Shown here: positions 1 through 6,809 of the stretch, piece by piece
Position numbering within the stretch: position 1 is the first letter of the stretch
Layout: every line of letters begins with the position of its first letter
Origin: Bacteroidales bacterium
GTDB lineage: Bacteria; Bacteroidota; Bacteroidia; Bacteroidales; VadinHA17
Assembly (NCBI GenBank): GCA_029935275.1
Contig: JAOZKQ010000089.1
Span: 1-8,122, forward strand
DNA length: 8,122 nt
Direction of reading: 5' to 3'
Notes under the pieces: generated by a model
What the model was told of the DNA's origin: nothing
The model's input: only the letters and a program-made list of their open reading frames with translations
The model's database searches: none
Position numbers and translations under genes: made by a program

Positions 1-1
1 T

Positions 2-91
2 GGAGGGGGAATGCCCCAGGATGTTTCCACAGAAAATATTAAAGCATTTATTCAGGCAGTCCAAAAATCCGGAGAAAGAATACCAAACTAA
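2..91 (+). CDS. C-terminal fragment of an unidentified protein
   Basis: An open frame runs from the left edge to a TAA at 89-91. It encodes about 29 residues, beginning GGGMPQDVS, continuing ENIKAFIQAVQKSG and ending RIPN. The gene body lies outside the window. The pattern of a glycine-rich turn, a Pro, then 'ENIKAFIQAV' resembles the final loop and helix of uroporphyrinogen-decarboxylase/MtaA-like methyltransferase barrels, but so short a piece cannot prove it. The stop lies 6 bp from the stop of the convergent gene on the other strand, and no terminator hairpin fits between them. That this is a real gene end is inferred from the sensible amphipathic C-terminal helix and the tight convergence. 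Function is left open. Confidence 0.5.
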   Translation, partial: GGGMPQDVSTENIKAFIQAVQKSGERIPN

Positions 92-97
92 AAAATA

Positions 98-802
98 TCA
101 ATTTGCACCACGTTTAGTTTCAATAGCAATTACCCCATTTGCAGCATTAGAACCATAAATTGCTGCCTTGCTTCCTTTCAATAATGTTAAGCTTTTTACA
201 TCATCGGTTGGAATAAAAGATAAAGATTGAAAGTCAACAGGAGCCCCATCTACAAGAATTAAAGCCCCATTATTCCCTTCTATCGATCTGGTGCCCCGCA
301 TACGAAACTGCCCTACTACACCCTCACCGGGAATTTCCTCATAAACTATATCTACACCAGGGATCCTTCCCGGAATTAGTTCATAAATAGTACAATAACT
401 TGAAAAGTCCAGATCATTATCGCTAATAGAATAAGCTTTTAATGCATCTATATTTGAAGCATTAAGATAAACGAAGGCATTTTCAAAATTATTTTCTCCT
501 GACCTCAATTCCAAGTTAATAGCTGTAAAAGAAGTGTTACCCTTTAATTTTATTCTTTGACAATAGAAACCTTTTGCTGAAACTTTAAGTTTATCATTAT
601 TATTACAACTTACAGAAAAATTACCAATTGAATCAGAAAGTACAATTTGATTTGTACTAGCTACTTCTATTTTTACAGACATCAAAGGAATACTATCCAT
701 AGTAGTAATTATTCCGTTAATTACCCTTTCTTGCGCATTTAGCCTGATGATAAATAACAGTGCAAATACAATTAGCGATATTTTTTCTAATCCATTTTTC
801 AT
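98..802 (-). CDS. Secreted CarboxypepD_reg-like + TonB plug domain protein, no beta-barrel
   Basis: This is a 234-residue protein. Residues 1-24 look like a Sec signal peptide (basic MKNGLEK, hydrophobic core, then LNAQ before ER). Residues 25-100 fit a carboxypeptidase-regulatory-like beta-sandwich (VINGIITTMDSIPLMSVKIEV). Residues about 135-232 are a TonB-dependent receptor plug with SusC-type motifs: IPGRIPGV at 144-151, RMRGTRSI at 167-174, LILVDGAP at 181-188, and LLKGSKAAIYG followed by ANGVIAIETKRG up to 232. The protein stops right after the plug. SusC-type receptors have roughly 600-800 more residues of barrel, and none is present here, because the TGA at 98-100 is 6 bp from a convergent gene end. 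Stand-alone plug proteins are known in Bacteroidota, so it may be a natural short form rather than a truncation. With no barrel or membrane anchor it is probably periplasmic. A role as a TonB or barrel partner is inference. The start has a good signal peptide behind it and no Shine-Dalgarno sequence. Confidence 0.85.
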   Translation of the reverse strand: MKNGLEKISLIVFALLFIIRLNAQERVINGIITTMDSIPLMSVKIEVASTNQIVLSDSIGNFSVSCNNNDKLKVSAKGFYCQRIKLKGNTSFTAINLELRSGENNFENAFVYLNASNIDALKAYSISDNDLDFSSYCTIYELIPGRIPGVDIVYEEIPGEGVVGQFRMRGTRSIEGNNGALILVDGAPVDFQSLSFIPTDDVKSLTLLKGSKAAIYGSNAANGVIAIETKRGAN

Positions 803-834
803 ATGTAAATTAAATCATTATTATTATAAAATCG

Positions 835-850
835 TCCAAATTCCATGCCA
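835..850 (-). promoter_or_regulatory. Possible sigma-54 (-24/-12) promoter for the plug protein gene
   Basis: Read on the minus strand, 850 to 835 is TGGCATGGAATTTGGA. Against the consensus TGGCACGrnnnTTGCw it keeps TGGCA, the second G, the purine and TTG at the correct 10-bp spacing. It has T for C in the -24 half and G for C in the -12 GC pair. The latter is a serious flaw because that pair is normally close to invariant. The inferred transcription start (about 824) would give a leader of roughly 22 nt, much like that of the divergent gene. Possible but weak. Confidence 0.35.
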
Positions 851-1133
851 TAACTTTTATCTAAAATTGTAGTTTTTGTGGCTTAAGTCAATTCTAAATT
901 TATATCCAATAAGACTATTTCTACTAATATACGGAATCTTAGGATTAAATTATTCCTTTTCAGTAAAATAATTTCGAATAAATAACAGCAGTTTTAGCTG
1001 AATCCTAATGATCATCACTGAAGCAGCCCCCCTCCCCTGCCCGAAGAATTCAGGCAAGTAGGTCAGGTGCATTTCAATGGATATAAATTCAGGCTTCATT
1101 TTGAAGGTATGATTTGTCTTTCCTAAAAATCCC

Positions 1134-1149
1134 TGTCCGATTATGGACA
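1134..1149. promoter_or_regulatory. Inverted repeat, putative activator (UAS) site 1
   Basis: TGTCC (1134-1138) and GGACA (1145-1149) form a perfect 5-bp inverted repeat around GATTAT. The centre is about 120 bp upstream of the start inferred from the sigma-54 element, inside the usual range for enhancer-binding protein sites. Its half-sites recur in the next inverted repeat. The identity of the activator is unknown, and no regulator gene lies in the window. Confidence 0.55.
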
Positions 1150-1152
1150 AGC

Positions 1153-1173
1153 ATTGTCATAAAAACGGACAAT
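1153..1173. promoter_or_regulatory. Inverted repeat, putative activator (UAS) site 2
   Basis: ATTGTC (1153-1158) and GACAAT (1168-1173) form a perfect 6-bp inverted repeat. The core TGTC...GACA, extended on the right to GGACA, repeats the half-site of the upstream repeat. The two centres (about 1141.5 and 1163) are 21-22 bp apart, close to two helical turns, so a dimeric activator would occupy the same face of the DNA twice. The centre is about 99 bp before the inferred start of transcription. Confidence 0.55.
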
Positions 1174-1234
1174 TTGAATATTCAAGACTGCAAAACTAAA
1201 ATGCAAATCATTAATTATGTGCCACTTAATTGCA

Positions 1235-1251
1235 TTGGCATTATTTTTGCT
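1235..1251 (+). promoter_or_regulatory. Sigma-54 (-24/-12) promoter for the DUF5916 gene
   Basis: TTGGCATTATTTTTGCT matches the sigma-54 consensus YTGGCACGrNNNTTGCW at all defined positions except the CG after TGGCA. GG (1237-1238) and GC (1249-1250) are intact and separated by exactly 10 bp. Transcription would begin near 1262, leaving a leader of about 24 nt before the ATG at 1286. Two inverted repeats about 99 and 120 bp upstream of that start supply the activator sites such a promoter needs. RpoN dependence is inferred from sequence only. Confidence 0.72.
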
Positions 1252-1285
1252 ATTTTTACTCTAACCTTAATTTTATATTTCCCAT

Positions 1286-3928
1286 ATGAAGTTTTTCCTT
1301 TATTCAATTACTTTTATGCTATTTAGCAATGCTGTGCTACAAAGCCAGGAACCTGAGAAACGTACCTACTTAACTAAGAAAATTGAAATTACAGATAAAG
1401 TTCCCTCTATTGACGGTATAATTGATGAATCTGCATGGGAAACGGTTAAATGGGAGGATAACTTCATTCAGCATGAACCATATGAAGGTGCGCAACCAAG
1501 CCAAAAAACTGAATTCAAAATTTTATACGACGATAACAATATATATGTTGCCATTAAAGCACTTGATACTTCCCCTGACAGTATTGAAACCCGATTAACA
1601 CGCCGGGACGAAATGGACGGGGATGTTGTTGGTATTCAACTCGATAGCTATTTTGACAAATTAACAGCTTTCACCTTTTTAGTAAATGCAGGAGGTGTTA
1701 AAATAGATATGATGATGACCAATGATGGCGAAACTGAAGATCTTAACTGGGATCCAATCTGGTTTGTCAAAACACAAGTCATAAATGATGGATGGGTAGC
1801 TGAAATGAAAATTCCTCTCAGTCAGTTACGTTTTGATAAAGCTACTGACCTAACATGGGGCCTGCAGGTTGCCCGGTCTCTTTTCAGGAAACAGGAGCTT
1901 TCTTTCTGGCAACATATTCCAGTGAATGCTTCCGGCTTTGTTCACCTCTTTGGCGAACTAAAAGGGATTACAGGAATTAAACCTAAAAGACAAATTGAGA
2001 TTGCTCCTTATGTTGTAGCCAGCCTTGATACTTATAATAAAGAAGAAGGCAATCCATTTAAAGACGGGAAAGATTATAAGTTAAACGGAGGAGTTGACGG
2101 GAAAATAGGAATTACCAATAATATGATCCTGGATTTTACAGTAAATCCGGATTACGGACAGGTAGAAGCAGACCCGTCACAAGTGAACCTGACAGCTTAT
2201 GAAACTTTTTTTGAGGAGAGACGACCTTTTTTTATAGAAGGAAAAAATACACTAAATTTTTCGGTTTCGGGTTTAGATGGTGACGATATGGGAGCTGAAA
2301 ACCTGTTTTATTCCAGGAGAATCGGGAGAAGGCCTCATGGTTACCCTTCCCTTAATGAAGGAGAATATGCCAATAATCCAAATTTCACAACTATTCTGGG
2401 AGCAGCTAAAATAACCGGGAAAACCAAAAATGGATTATCTTATGGAATATTAGAAAGCGTTACTGCCGAAGAAAAAGCAGAAATTAAATATAATGGAGAT
2501 ACCAGATTTGAAACAGTTGAACCTCTTACCAATTATTTTGTAAGCCGTGTTCAAAAAGACTTCAATAAAGGCAAGACCATTCTTGGAGGTATGCTAACCT
2601 CAACCAACCGGAATGTAAATGATACAAGCATGAATTATCTGCGTAAATCAGCCATTACCGGAGGTATTGATTTCACTACTACCTGGAAAGAAAGAAATTA
2701 CTTTTTTACACTAAATACCCTGTTTAGCCAGGTAAACGGAAGCGAAGAAGCACTTTTACGCACTCAGGAATCATCAGCCAGATATTACCAACGACCAGAT
2801 GCAAAACACCTGGACCTGGATTCTTCCAGAACTTCATTATTTGGACATGCAGGATCCATTTCTGTCGGGAAACAGGGAGGGGGCCACTTTAACTTCGGGG
2901 GACTGCTTACCTGGAAGTCTCCCGGATTTGAGATTAATGATATCGGGTTTGTAATGACAACAGATGAAATTGTAGAGGTTCTCTATGCTGGTTACCGCAT
3001 ATGGGATCCATTTAGTATTTTCAGAAGTATGAATTTCAATTTGGCCCAGTGGCATGCCTGGGATTTTGGAGGTGTTAACTTGATGACAGGAGGCAATTTT
3101 AATTTTCGCACCCAATTCAAAAATTATTACCAATTCGGAACTGGCATTAATCTTTCTTCTCAAAGGCTTTCAAATTCAGCCCTACGAGGTGGTCCAATGT
3201 TTAAATTACCTGGAAGAGAAAGTACCTGGGGCTTCCTTTCATCAGATGACAGGAAAAAGCTAATATTTGAAGCTATGGGAAGCTTTAGCTGGGGAAATGA
3301 ACAATCTTCAAGGTCTCAGAGATACAGCCTTGAAATTGGCTACAGGCCAATCAATACACTAAGATTTTCACTAGGACCCAGTTTCTCTCTGAGTACACAG
3401 GAATTACAATATATTTCCACTACAAGCTTTCAATCAGACGCCCGCTATTTATTTGGAACCATAAACCAAAAGATTGTAAGCCTTGACTTTCGTATTAACC
3501 TGAACCTTACTCCTAACCTTTCCTTACAATACTGGGGGCAGCCATTTGTTGCTGCAGGCGATTATTCTACATTCAAAAAAATTACTTCTCCTCAGGCAGA
3601 TAGTTTTACTGACCGCTTTCATATTTTTGGCACTAATGAAATTGAGTATAACGAAGATTCAGGTAATTATCTGATTGATGAAAATCAGGATGGTAATATT
3701 GATTATGGTTTTAGTAACCCTGATTTTAATGTTAAGGAATTTCTATCAAATATGGTGCTCCGTTGGGAGTACAAGCCGGGGTCTCTATTTTATTTTGTAT
3801 GGTCACAAAACAGGGAAGGATTTGAACCCGATGGTCGTTTTATTGTTAATGATGATATTCGAAATCTTTTCAGGATTTCACCACATAATGTTTTCCTGAT
3901 TAAATTTTCATACCGTTTTAGTTTGTAA
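1286..3928 (+). CDS. DUF5916 outer-membrane protein with CBM9-like N-terminal domain
   Basis: This is an 880-residue protein. Residues 1-20 form a signal peptide (MKFFLYSITFMLFSNAVLQS). Residues about 31-225 are a carbohydrate-binding family 9-like (DOMON-type) beta-sandwich, marked by SIDGIIDESAW (41-51), NNIYVAIKALD (84-94) and GWVAEMKIPLSQLRF (169-183). From about 235 to the end is the DUF5916 region, with the family hallmark NPDYGQVEADPSQVNL (287-302) and FFEERRPFFIEG (308-319), followed by alternating strands typical of a beta-barrel. The C-terminus (KFSYRFSL) looks like a final barrel strand. The length is normal for the family, whose substrate and biochemical function are not established; databases sometimes label such proteins 'hydrolase' without catalytic evidence. 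A DxNxDGxxD-type calcium-like loop lies at 798-806. The ATG has no Shine-Dalgarno sequence, as is usual here, and lies 34 bp after a sigma-54 promoter. The permease gene follows 139 bp downstream on the same strand. Confidence 0.9.
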   Translation: MKFFLYSITFMLFSNAVLQSQEPEKRTYLTKKIEITDKVPSIDGIIDESAWETVKWEDNFIQHEPYEGAQPSQKTEFKILYDDNNIYVAIKALDTSPDSIETRLTRRDEMDGDVVGIQLDSYFDKLTAFTFLVNAGGVKIDMMMTNDGETEDLNWDPIWFVKTQVINDGWVAEMKIPLSQLRFDKATDLTWGLQVARSLFRKQELSFWQHIPVNASGFVHLFGELKGITGIKPKRQIEIAPYVVASLDTYNKEEGNPFKDGKDYKLNGGVDGKIGITNNMILDFTVNPDYGQVEADPSQVNLTAYETFFEERRPFFIEGKNTLNFSVSGLDGDDMGAENLFYSRRIGRRPHGYPSLNEGEYANNPNFTTILGAAKITGKTKNGLSYGILESVTAEEKAEIKYNGDTRFETVEPLTNYFVSRVQKDFNKGKTILGGMLTSTNRNVNDTSMNYLRKSAITGGIDFTTTWKERNYFFTLNTLFSQVNGSEEALLRTQESSARYYQRPDAKHLDLDSSRTSLFGHAGSISVGKQGGGHFNFGGLLTWKSPGFEINDIGFVMTTDEIVEVLYAGYRIWDPFSIFRSMNFNLAQWHAWDFGGVNLMTGGNFNFRTQFKNYYQFGTGINLSSQRLSNSALRGGPMFKLPGRESTWGFLSSDDRKKLIFEAMGSFSWGNEQSSRSQRYSLEIGYRPINTLRFSLGPSFSLSTQELQYISTTSFQSDARYLFGTINQKIVSLDFRINLNLTPNLSLQYWGQPFVAAGDYSTFKKITSPQADSFTDRFHIFGTNEIEYNEDSGNYLIDENQDGNIDYGFSNPDFNVKEFLSNMVLRWEYKPGSLFYFVWSQNREGFEPDGRFIVNDDIRNLFRISPHNVFLIKFSYRFSL

Positions 3929-4067
3929 ATACTGATTTTTACATTTAGGATAATATTCAACTTATAATATTTATGCATTTAATCATTATCACATTTGCCA
4001 TTGCTCCACTAATTTTACAGTAGTGCCATAAATTTAAAATCAGAGTGTTCAATTAAAATACAGTATT

Positions 4068-6500
4068 ATGTTTAAAAATTATTTGACTATTACATTCCGA
4101 AATCTTCTAAAACACAAATCATATACTTTCATTAATATCATTGGTCTTGCCATTGGTTTATCCAGTGCCCTTTTAATACTTCTTTATGTTCAGGATGAGC
4201 TGAGTTACGACAAATTCCATAAAAAAAGCGATCAGATCTACAGGGTTTATCTGAATGGGAAAATTGCCGGTGACGAAATGGTTGTTGGTGTTTCATGTGC
4301 CCCTTTAGGTGCAACGATGGTAAAAGATTATCCTGAAGTATTAAATTCTACACGTATCTTCACTTTTGGAGGGGATCCGGTCATCCGTCTTGAAGAAAAC
4401 AGCATGGTGGTTGAAAAATACTATTATGCAGACTCAACTTTTTTCGATATTTTTTCCGTTAATTTCTTAAGGGGTGAACCTGCCAATGCCTTAAACAGGG
4501 CTAATACAGTTGTGATAACAAGTGAAATGGCTGAAATATTTTTTGGCAAAGAGGACCCACTTGGAAAATCTATAAAAGTAGGTAATGATCAAACCGACTT
4601 TGAAATTACAGGAGTAGTTGAAAAATTTCCTGAAAACTCCCACTTCCAGTTTAATATGCTGGCCTCATACATTACAATGAGAGAAGCAGCAAATAGTAAT
4701 TTCTGGGTTTCCAACAACAATTACACTTATATACTTCTACAGAAAAACTTCCCTGCGGAACAACTTCAGGCAAAGATGCCTGAACTGGTTGAAAAATATG
4801 TAGGCCCCCAGCTTCAGATGTTTAGCAATACAAGTTTTGAAGATTTTCTTAAAGCAGGAAATAAATATGGGTACATTTTACAACCAATAGAGAAAATACA
4901 CCTTTTTTCTGATTTGCAATATGAAATTCAACCCGGAGGAAATATTAAAACTGTATATATTTTCTCCATAATTGCATTCTTCCTGATTCTTATTGCTGTT
5001 ATTAATTTCATGAACCTGGCAACAGCTAAATCTGCCGGACGGGCCAGGGAAGTAGGTATCCGTAAAGTCTCCGGATCCTTTCGCTCACAACTTATTTCAC
5101 AATTTCTGATTGAATCAGTCATATTAAGTTTTATTTCCCTGCTTATTGCCCTTATACTTGTGGAGCTCTTCCTTCCGGCATTTAATAATCTTGCCGGGAA
5201 ACAATTAAGTTTCCTTATGGATGGAGATTTGTCATTTCTTCCTTACATAATTGGAATAGGTATATTTGTAGGTTTACTTGCAGGAAGCTATCCATCCTTT
5301 TATCTGGCTTCATTCAAACCAGTAAAGGTCCTTAAAGGGAGCATTCAAACAGGTATGAAGGGAGGGAGAGTAAGGAGTGTATTGGTTGTATTCCAGTTTA
5401 CCATTGCTATATTCCTGATAATTAGCACTATATCAGTTTATAATCAAATGAAATATGTTCAAAATAAAGATCTTGGTTACGACAAGGGCAATTTATTAAT
5501 AATTGAAAGAGCATATGCCTTACAAGACCAGAGAACTGCCTTTAAAGACGAGCTCTCACAGAACCCTTCAATTGATATGATCAGTCAAACCAATAATCTG
5601 CCCTCATTCCTTCATGGTAACACAGCCTTCAGACCTGAAGGTTCCAGTCCTGATGAAATCAGGGCAACAAATATATATTATACCGATGAAAACTTTCAAG
5701 CCACTTTAGGCATAAACCTGGTTGAAGGAAGATGGTTCTCAAAAGAAATGGGAGGAGATTCACTTGCTGTTGTATTAAATAAAGCCGCTGTAAAAGCATA
5801 TGGATATGAAGATCCAATTGGAAAGAAAATTTTACAGATTGGAGCAAGCAGAGATACTTCTGACCTGGCAATGAAAATCATTGGAGTGGTGGAAGATTTC
5901 CATTATGAATCACTTCACCAAACCATTCAGCCTCTTATAATAGGGTTTAACCGAAACAGGTTTGCCAGTTATTTTGCAGTCCGGATTCACCCGGATAATT
6001 ATCAGAAAGCAATAAGCTTCATTGAGGAAAAATGGAATGCCATAGTTACTGACCAACCAATTGAATACACCTTTCTGGAAGATGCCCTTAAAACAAATTA
6101 TAAGGATGACCAAAACGAAGGTGTCATTTTTGCGATTTTTGCAATTCTTGCCATTTTCATCTCTTCATTAGGCTTATTTGGTCTTGCTTCTTTCACTACC
6201 GAACAAAGAACCAAGGAGATTGGTATAAGAAAAGTTATGGGTTCATCTATTGGTCAGGTTATAGGCCTGCTGACAAAAGAGATCAATTTGCTACTGATTA
6301 TCTCTTCAATAATTTCCTGGCCTTTAGCCTGGTATTTTATGAAGAACTGGTTGCAAAATTTTGCTTTTAAAACAAACCTGGGATTAACCATTTTTATAAT
6401 TGCATCAATTATTGCTTTTATAATTGCACTGCTTACTACAGGTTTTCAGGCATATAAAGCAGCACTGGCAAACCCGGCAAATTCACTCAAATATGAATAA
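4068..6500 (+). CDS. ABC transporter permease, FtsX/MacB_PCD duplicated type
   Basis: This is an 810-residue inner-membrane protein. Transmembrane helix 1 is at about 21-41, followed by DELSYDKFHKK (43-53), the usual opening of Bacteroidota MacB-like permeases. A periplasmic MacB_PCD domain covers about 55-285. FtsX block 1 (about 294-410) has three helices and a coupling motif REVGIRK at 327-333. The pattern then repeats: a helix at about 433-455, a second periplasmic domain to about 680, and FtsX block 2 (about 685-803) with KEIGIRK at 716-722. The tail ANPANSLKYE is a family-typical end. Such permeases normally work with a separate LolD/MacB-like ATPase in efflux or envelope mechanotransmission. 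No such ATPase is in the window, and the ABC-F gene downstream is not a candidate partner. The 139-bp gap to the DUF5916 gene holds no convincing terminator or sigma-54 site, so cotranscription is possible but unproved. Substrate unknown. Confidence 0.92.
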   Translation: MFKNYLTITFRNLLKHKSYTFINIIGLAIGLSSALLILLYVQDELSYDKFHKKSDQIYRVYLNGKIAGDEMVVGVSCAPLGATMVKDYPEVLNSTRIFTFGGDPVIRLEENSMVVEKYYYADSTFFDIFSVNFLRGEPANALNRANTVVITSEMAEIFFGKEDPLGKSIKVGNDQTDFEITGVVEKFPENSHFQFNMLASYITMREAANSNFWVSNNNYTYILLQKNFPAEQLQAKMPELVEKYVGPQLQMFSNTSFEDFLKAGNKYGYILQPIEKIHLFSDLQYEIQPGGNIKTVYIFSIIAFFLILIAVINFMNLATAKSAGRAREVGIRKVSGSFRSQLISQFLIESVILSFISLLIALILVELFLPAFNNLAGKQLSFLMDGDLSFLPYIIGIGIFVGLLAGSYPSFYLASFKPVKVLKGSIQTGMKGGRVRSVLVVFQFTIAIFLIISTISVYNQMKYVQNKDLGYDKGNLLIIERAYALQDQRTAFKDELSQNPSIDMISQTNNLPSFLHGNTAFRPEGSSPDEIRATNIYYTDENFQATLGINLVEGRWFSKEMGGDSLAVVLNKAAVKAYGYEDPIGKKILQIGASRDTSDLAMKIIGVVEDFHYESLHQTIQPLIIGFNRNRFASYFAVRIHPDNYQKAISFIEEKWNAIVTDQPIEYTFLEDALKTNYKDDQNEGVIFAIFAILAIFISSLGLFGLASFTTEQRTKEIGIRKVMGSSIGQVIGLLTKEINLLLIISSIISWPLAWYFMKNWLQNFAFKTNLGLTIFIIASIIAFIIALLTTGFQAYKAALANPANSLKYE

Positions 6501-6517
6501 AGGGACCTCTAATCCCT
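6501..6517 (+). terminator. Weak terminator-like stem after the permease gene
   Basis: AGGGA (6501-6505) and TCCCT (6513-6517) pair across a 7-nt loop immediately after the permease stop codon, followed by ATTCTT rather than a proper U-tract. The position suits a terminator but the 5-bp stem is short. Low confidence. Confidence 0.25.
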
Positions 6518-6524
6518 ATTCTTA

Positions 6525-6577
6525 GGCTCATAATTTTATAATGTGTCGCCATGGAGATAAAAATTGTGTTTTGAGCC
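6525..6577. repeat. Imperfect long inverted repeat
   Basis: GGCTCA (6525-6530) pairs with TGAGCC (6572-6577). Inside it AATTTTAT (6532-6539) can pair with ATAAAAATT (6557-6565) with one bulge. The transcript could fold into an interrupted stem just downstream of the permease gene. It may serve as a 3' end structure or be incidental; it lacks a T-run. Confidence 0.35.
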
Positions 6578-6644
6578 ACATCTTTATTGTATGATGTAAA
6601 ATACTCATCTTAAATTACTAAAAGCTATTATCATAACCTGCAAG

Positions 6645-6659
6645 ACCTGAGATTCAGGT
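6645..6659. repeat. Short perfect hairpin
   Basis: ACCTGA (6645-6650) and TCAGGT (6654-6659) flank a 3-nt GAT loop. It lies 20 bp before the REP-like palindromes and may belong to the same element. Function unknown. Confidence 0.4.
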
Positions 6660-6679
6660 AGATTAAAACCCCTTTTACT

Positions 6680-6730
6680 CCGTGCTTTAGCACGGTGAAT
6701 ATCGTTTCTGTAATTAACAAGGCTTTAGCC
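6680..6730. repeat. REP-like pair of palindromes with CTTTAG core
   Basis: CCGTGCTTTAGCACGG (6680-6695) is a perfect 7-bp stem with a TT loop. GGCTTTAGCC (6721-6730) is a perfect 4-bp stem with the same TT loop and CTTTAG core, 25 bp further on. Paired short palindromes in an intergenic space, with no T-run after either, suit a dispersed repetitive extragenic element better than a terminator. I have the impression that similar 'gtgctttagcac ... ggctttagcc' pairs recur in Bacteroidota genomes, but only one copy is in this window, so repetition cannot be shown here. Confidence 0.5.
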
Positions 6731-6809
6731 AATTTCCCAATATTGACAACCAGCTTGTACCATTTTATTAATTTCATAATGTACTGACCCTGTTTCCTTT
6801 GCATATTAC

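Larger units (their letters stand above)
803..1285. other. Divergent intergenic region with sigma-54-type control signals
   Basis: This 483-bp spacer separates two divergent genes. It contains a sigma-54-like element facing left (835-850), a G/C-rich patch around 1024-1043, two 9-bp direct repeats (AATTCAGGC at 1047-1055 and 1086-1094), two TGTC...GACA inverted repeats (1134-1171) and a strong sigma-54 promoter facing right (1235-1251). The small open frames at 950-1150 (-) and 1114-1326 (+) match no family I recognise. The latter overlaps the promoter and the start of the next gene, so I do not call either a gene. Confidence 0.7.

Noticed and set aside
889..896. Housekeeping -7 element for the plug gene (minus-strand TAGAATTG)
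   Set aside because: It has one mismatch to TAnnTTTG, no -33 element at the right distance, and would leave a leader of more than 80 nt.
950..1150. 66-codon minus-strand open frame in the divergent spacer
   Set aside because: It has no recognisable motif, signal peptide or promoter, and it overlaps the putative activator sites at its 5' end. It is more likely spacer.
803..1285. CRISPR array, tRNA or riboswitch in the spacer
   Set aside because: There are no regularly spaced repeats, no cloverleaf with a TTCRANY-type arm, and no known aptamer core visible on either strand.
1114..1326. 70-codon plus-strand open frame before the DUF5916 gene
   Set aside because: It spans the inverted repeats and the sigma-54 promoter and overlaps the true start in another frame. 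Its hydrophobic tail comes from the AT-rich sequence and the shifted signal-peptide codons.
2837..3163. 108-codon minus-strand open frame inside the DUF5916 gene
   Set aside because: It lies entirely within a well-supported family coding region and has no recognisable protein features. It is a shadow frame.
3924..3943. Terminator between the DUF5916 and permease genes
   Set aside because: TGTAAA/TTTACA around an 8-nt loop is AT-only apart from one pair, overlaps the stop codon and lacks a T-run after it. It is too weak to stop transcription convincingly.
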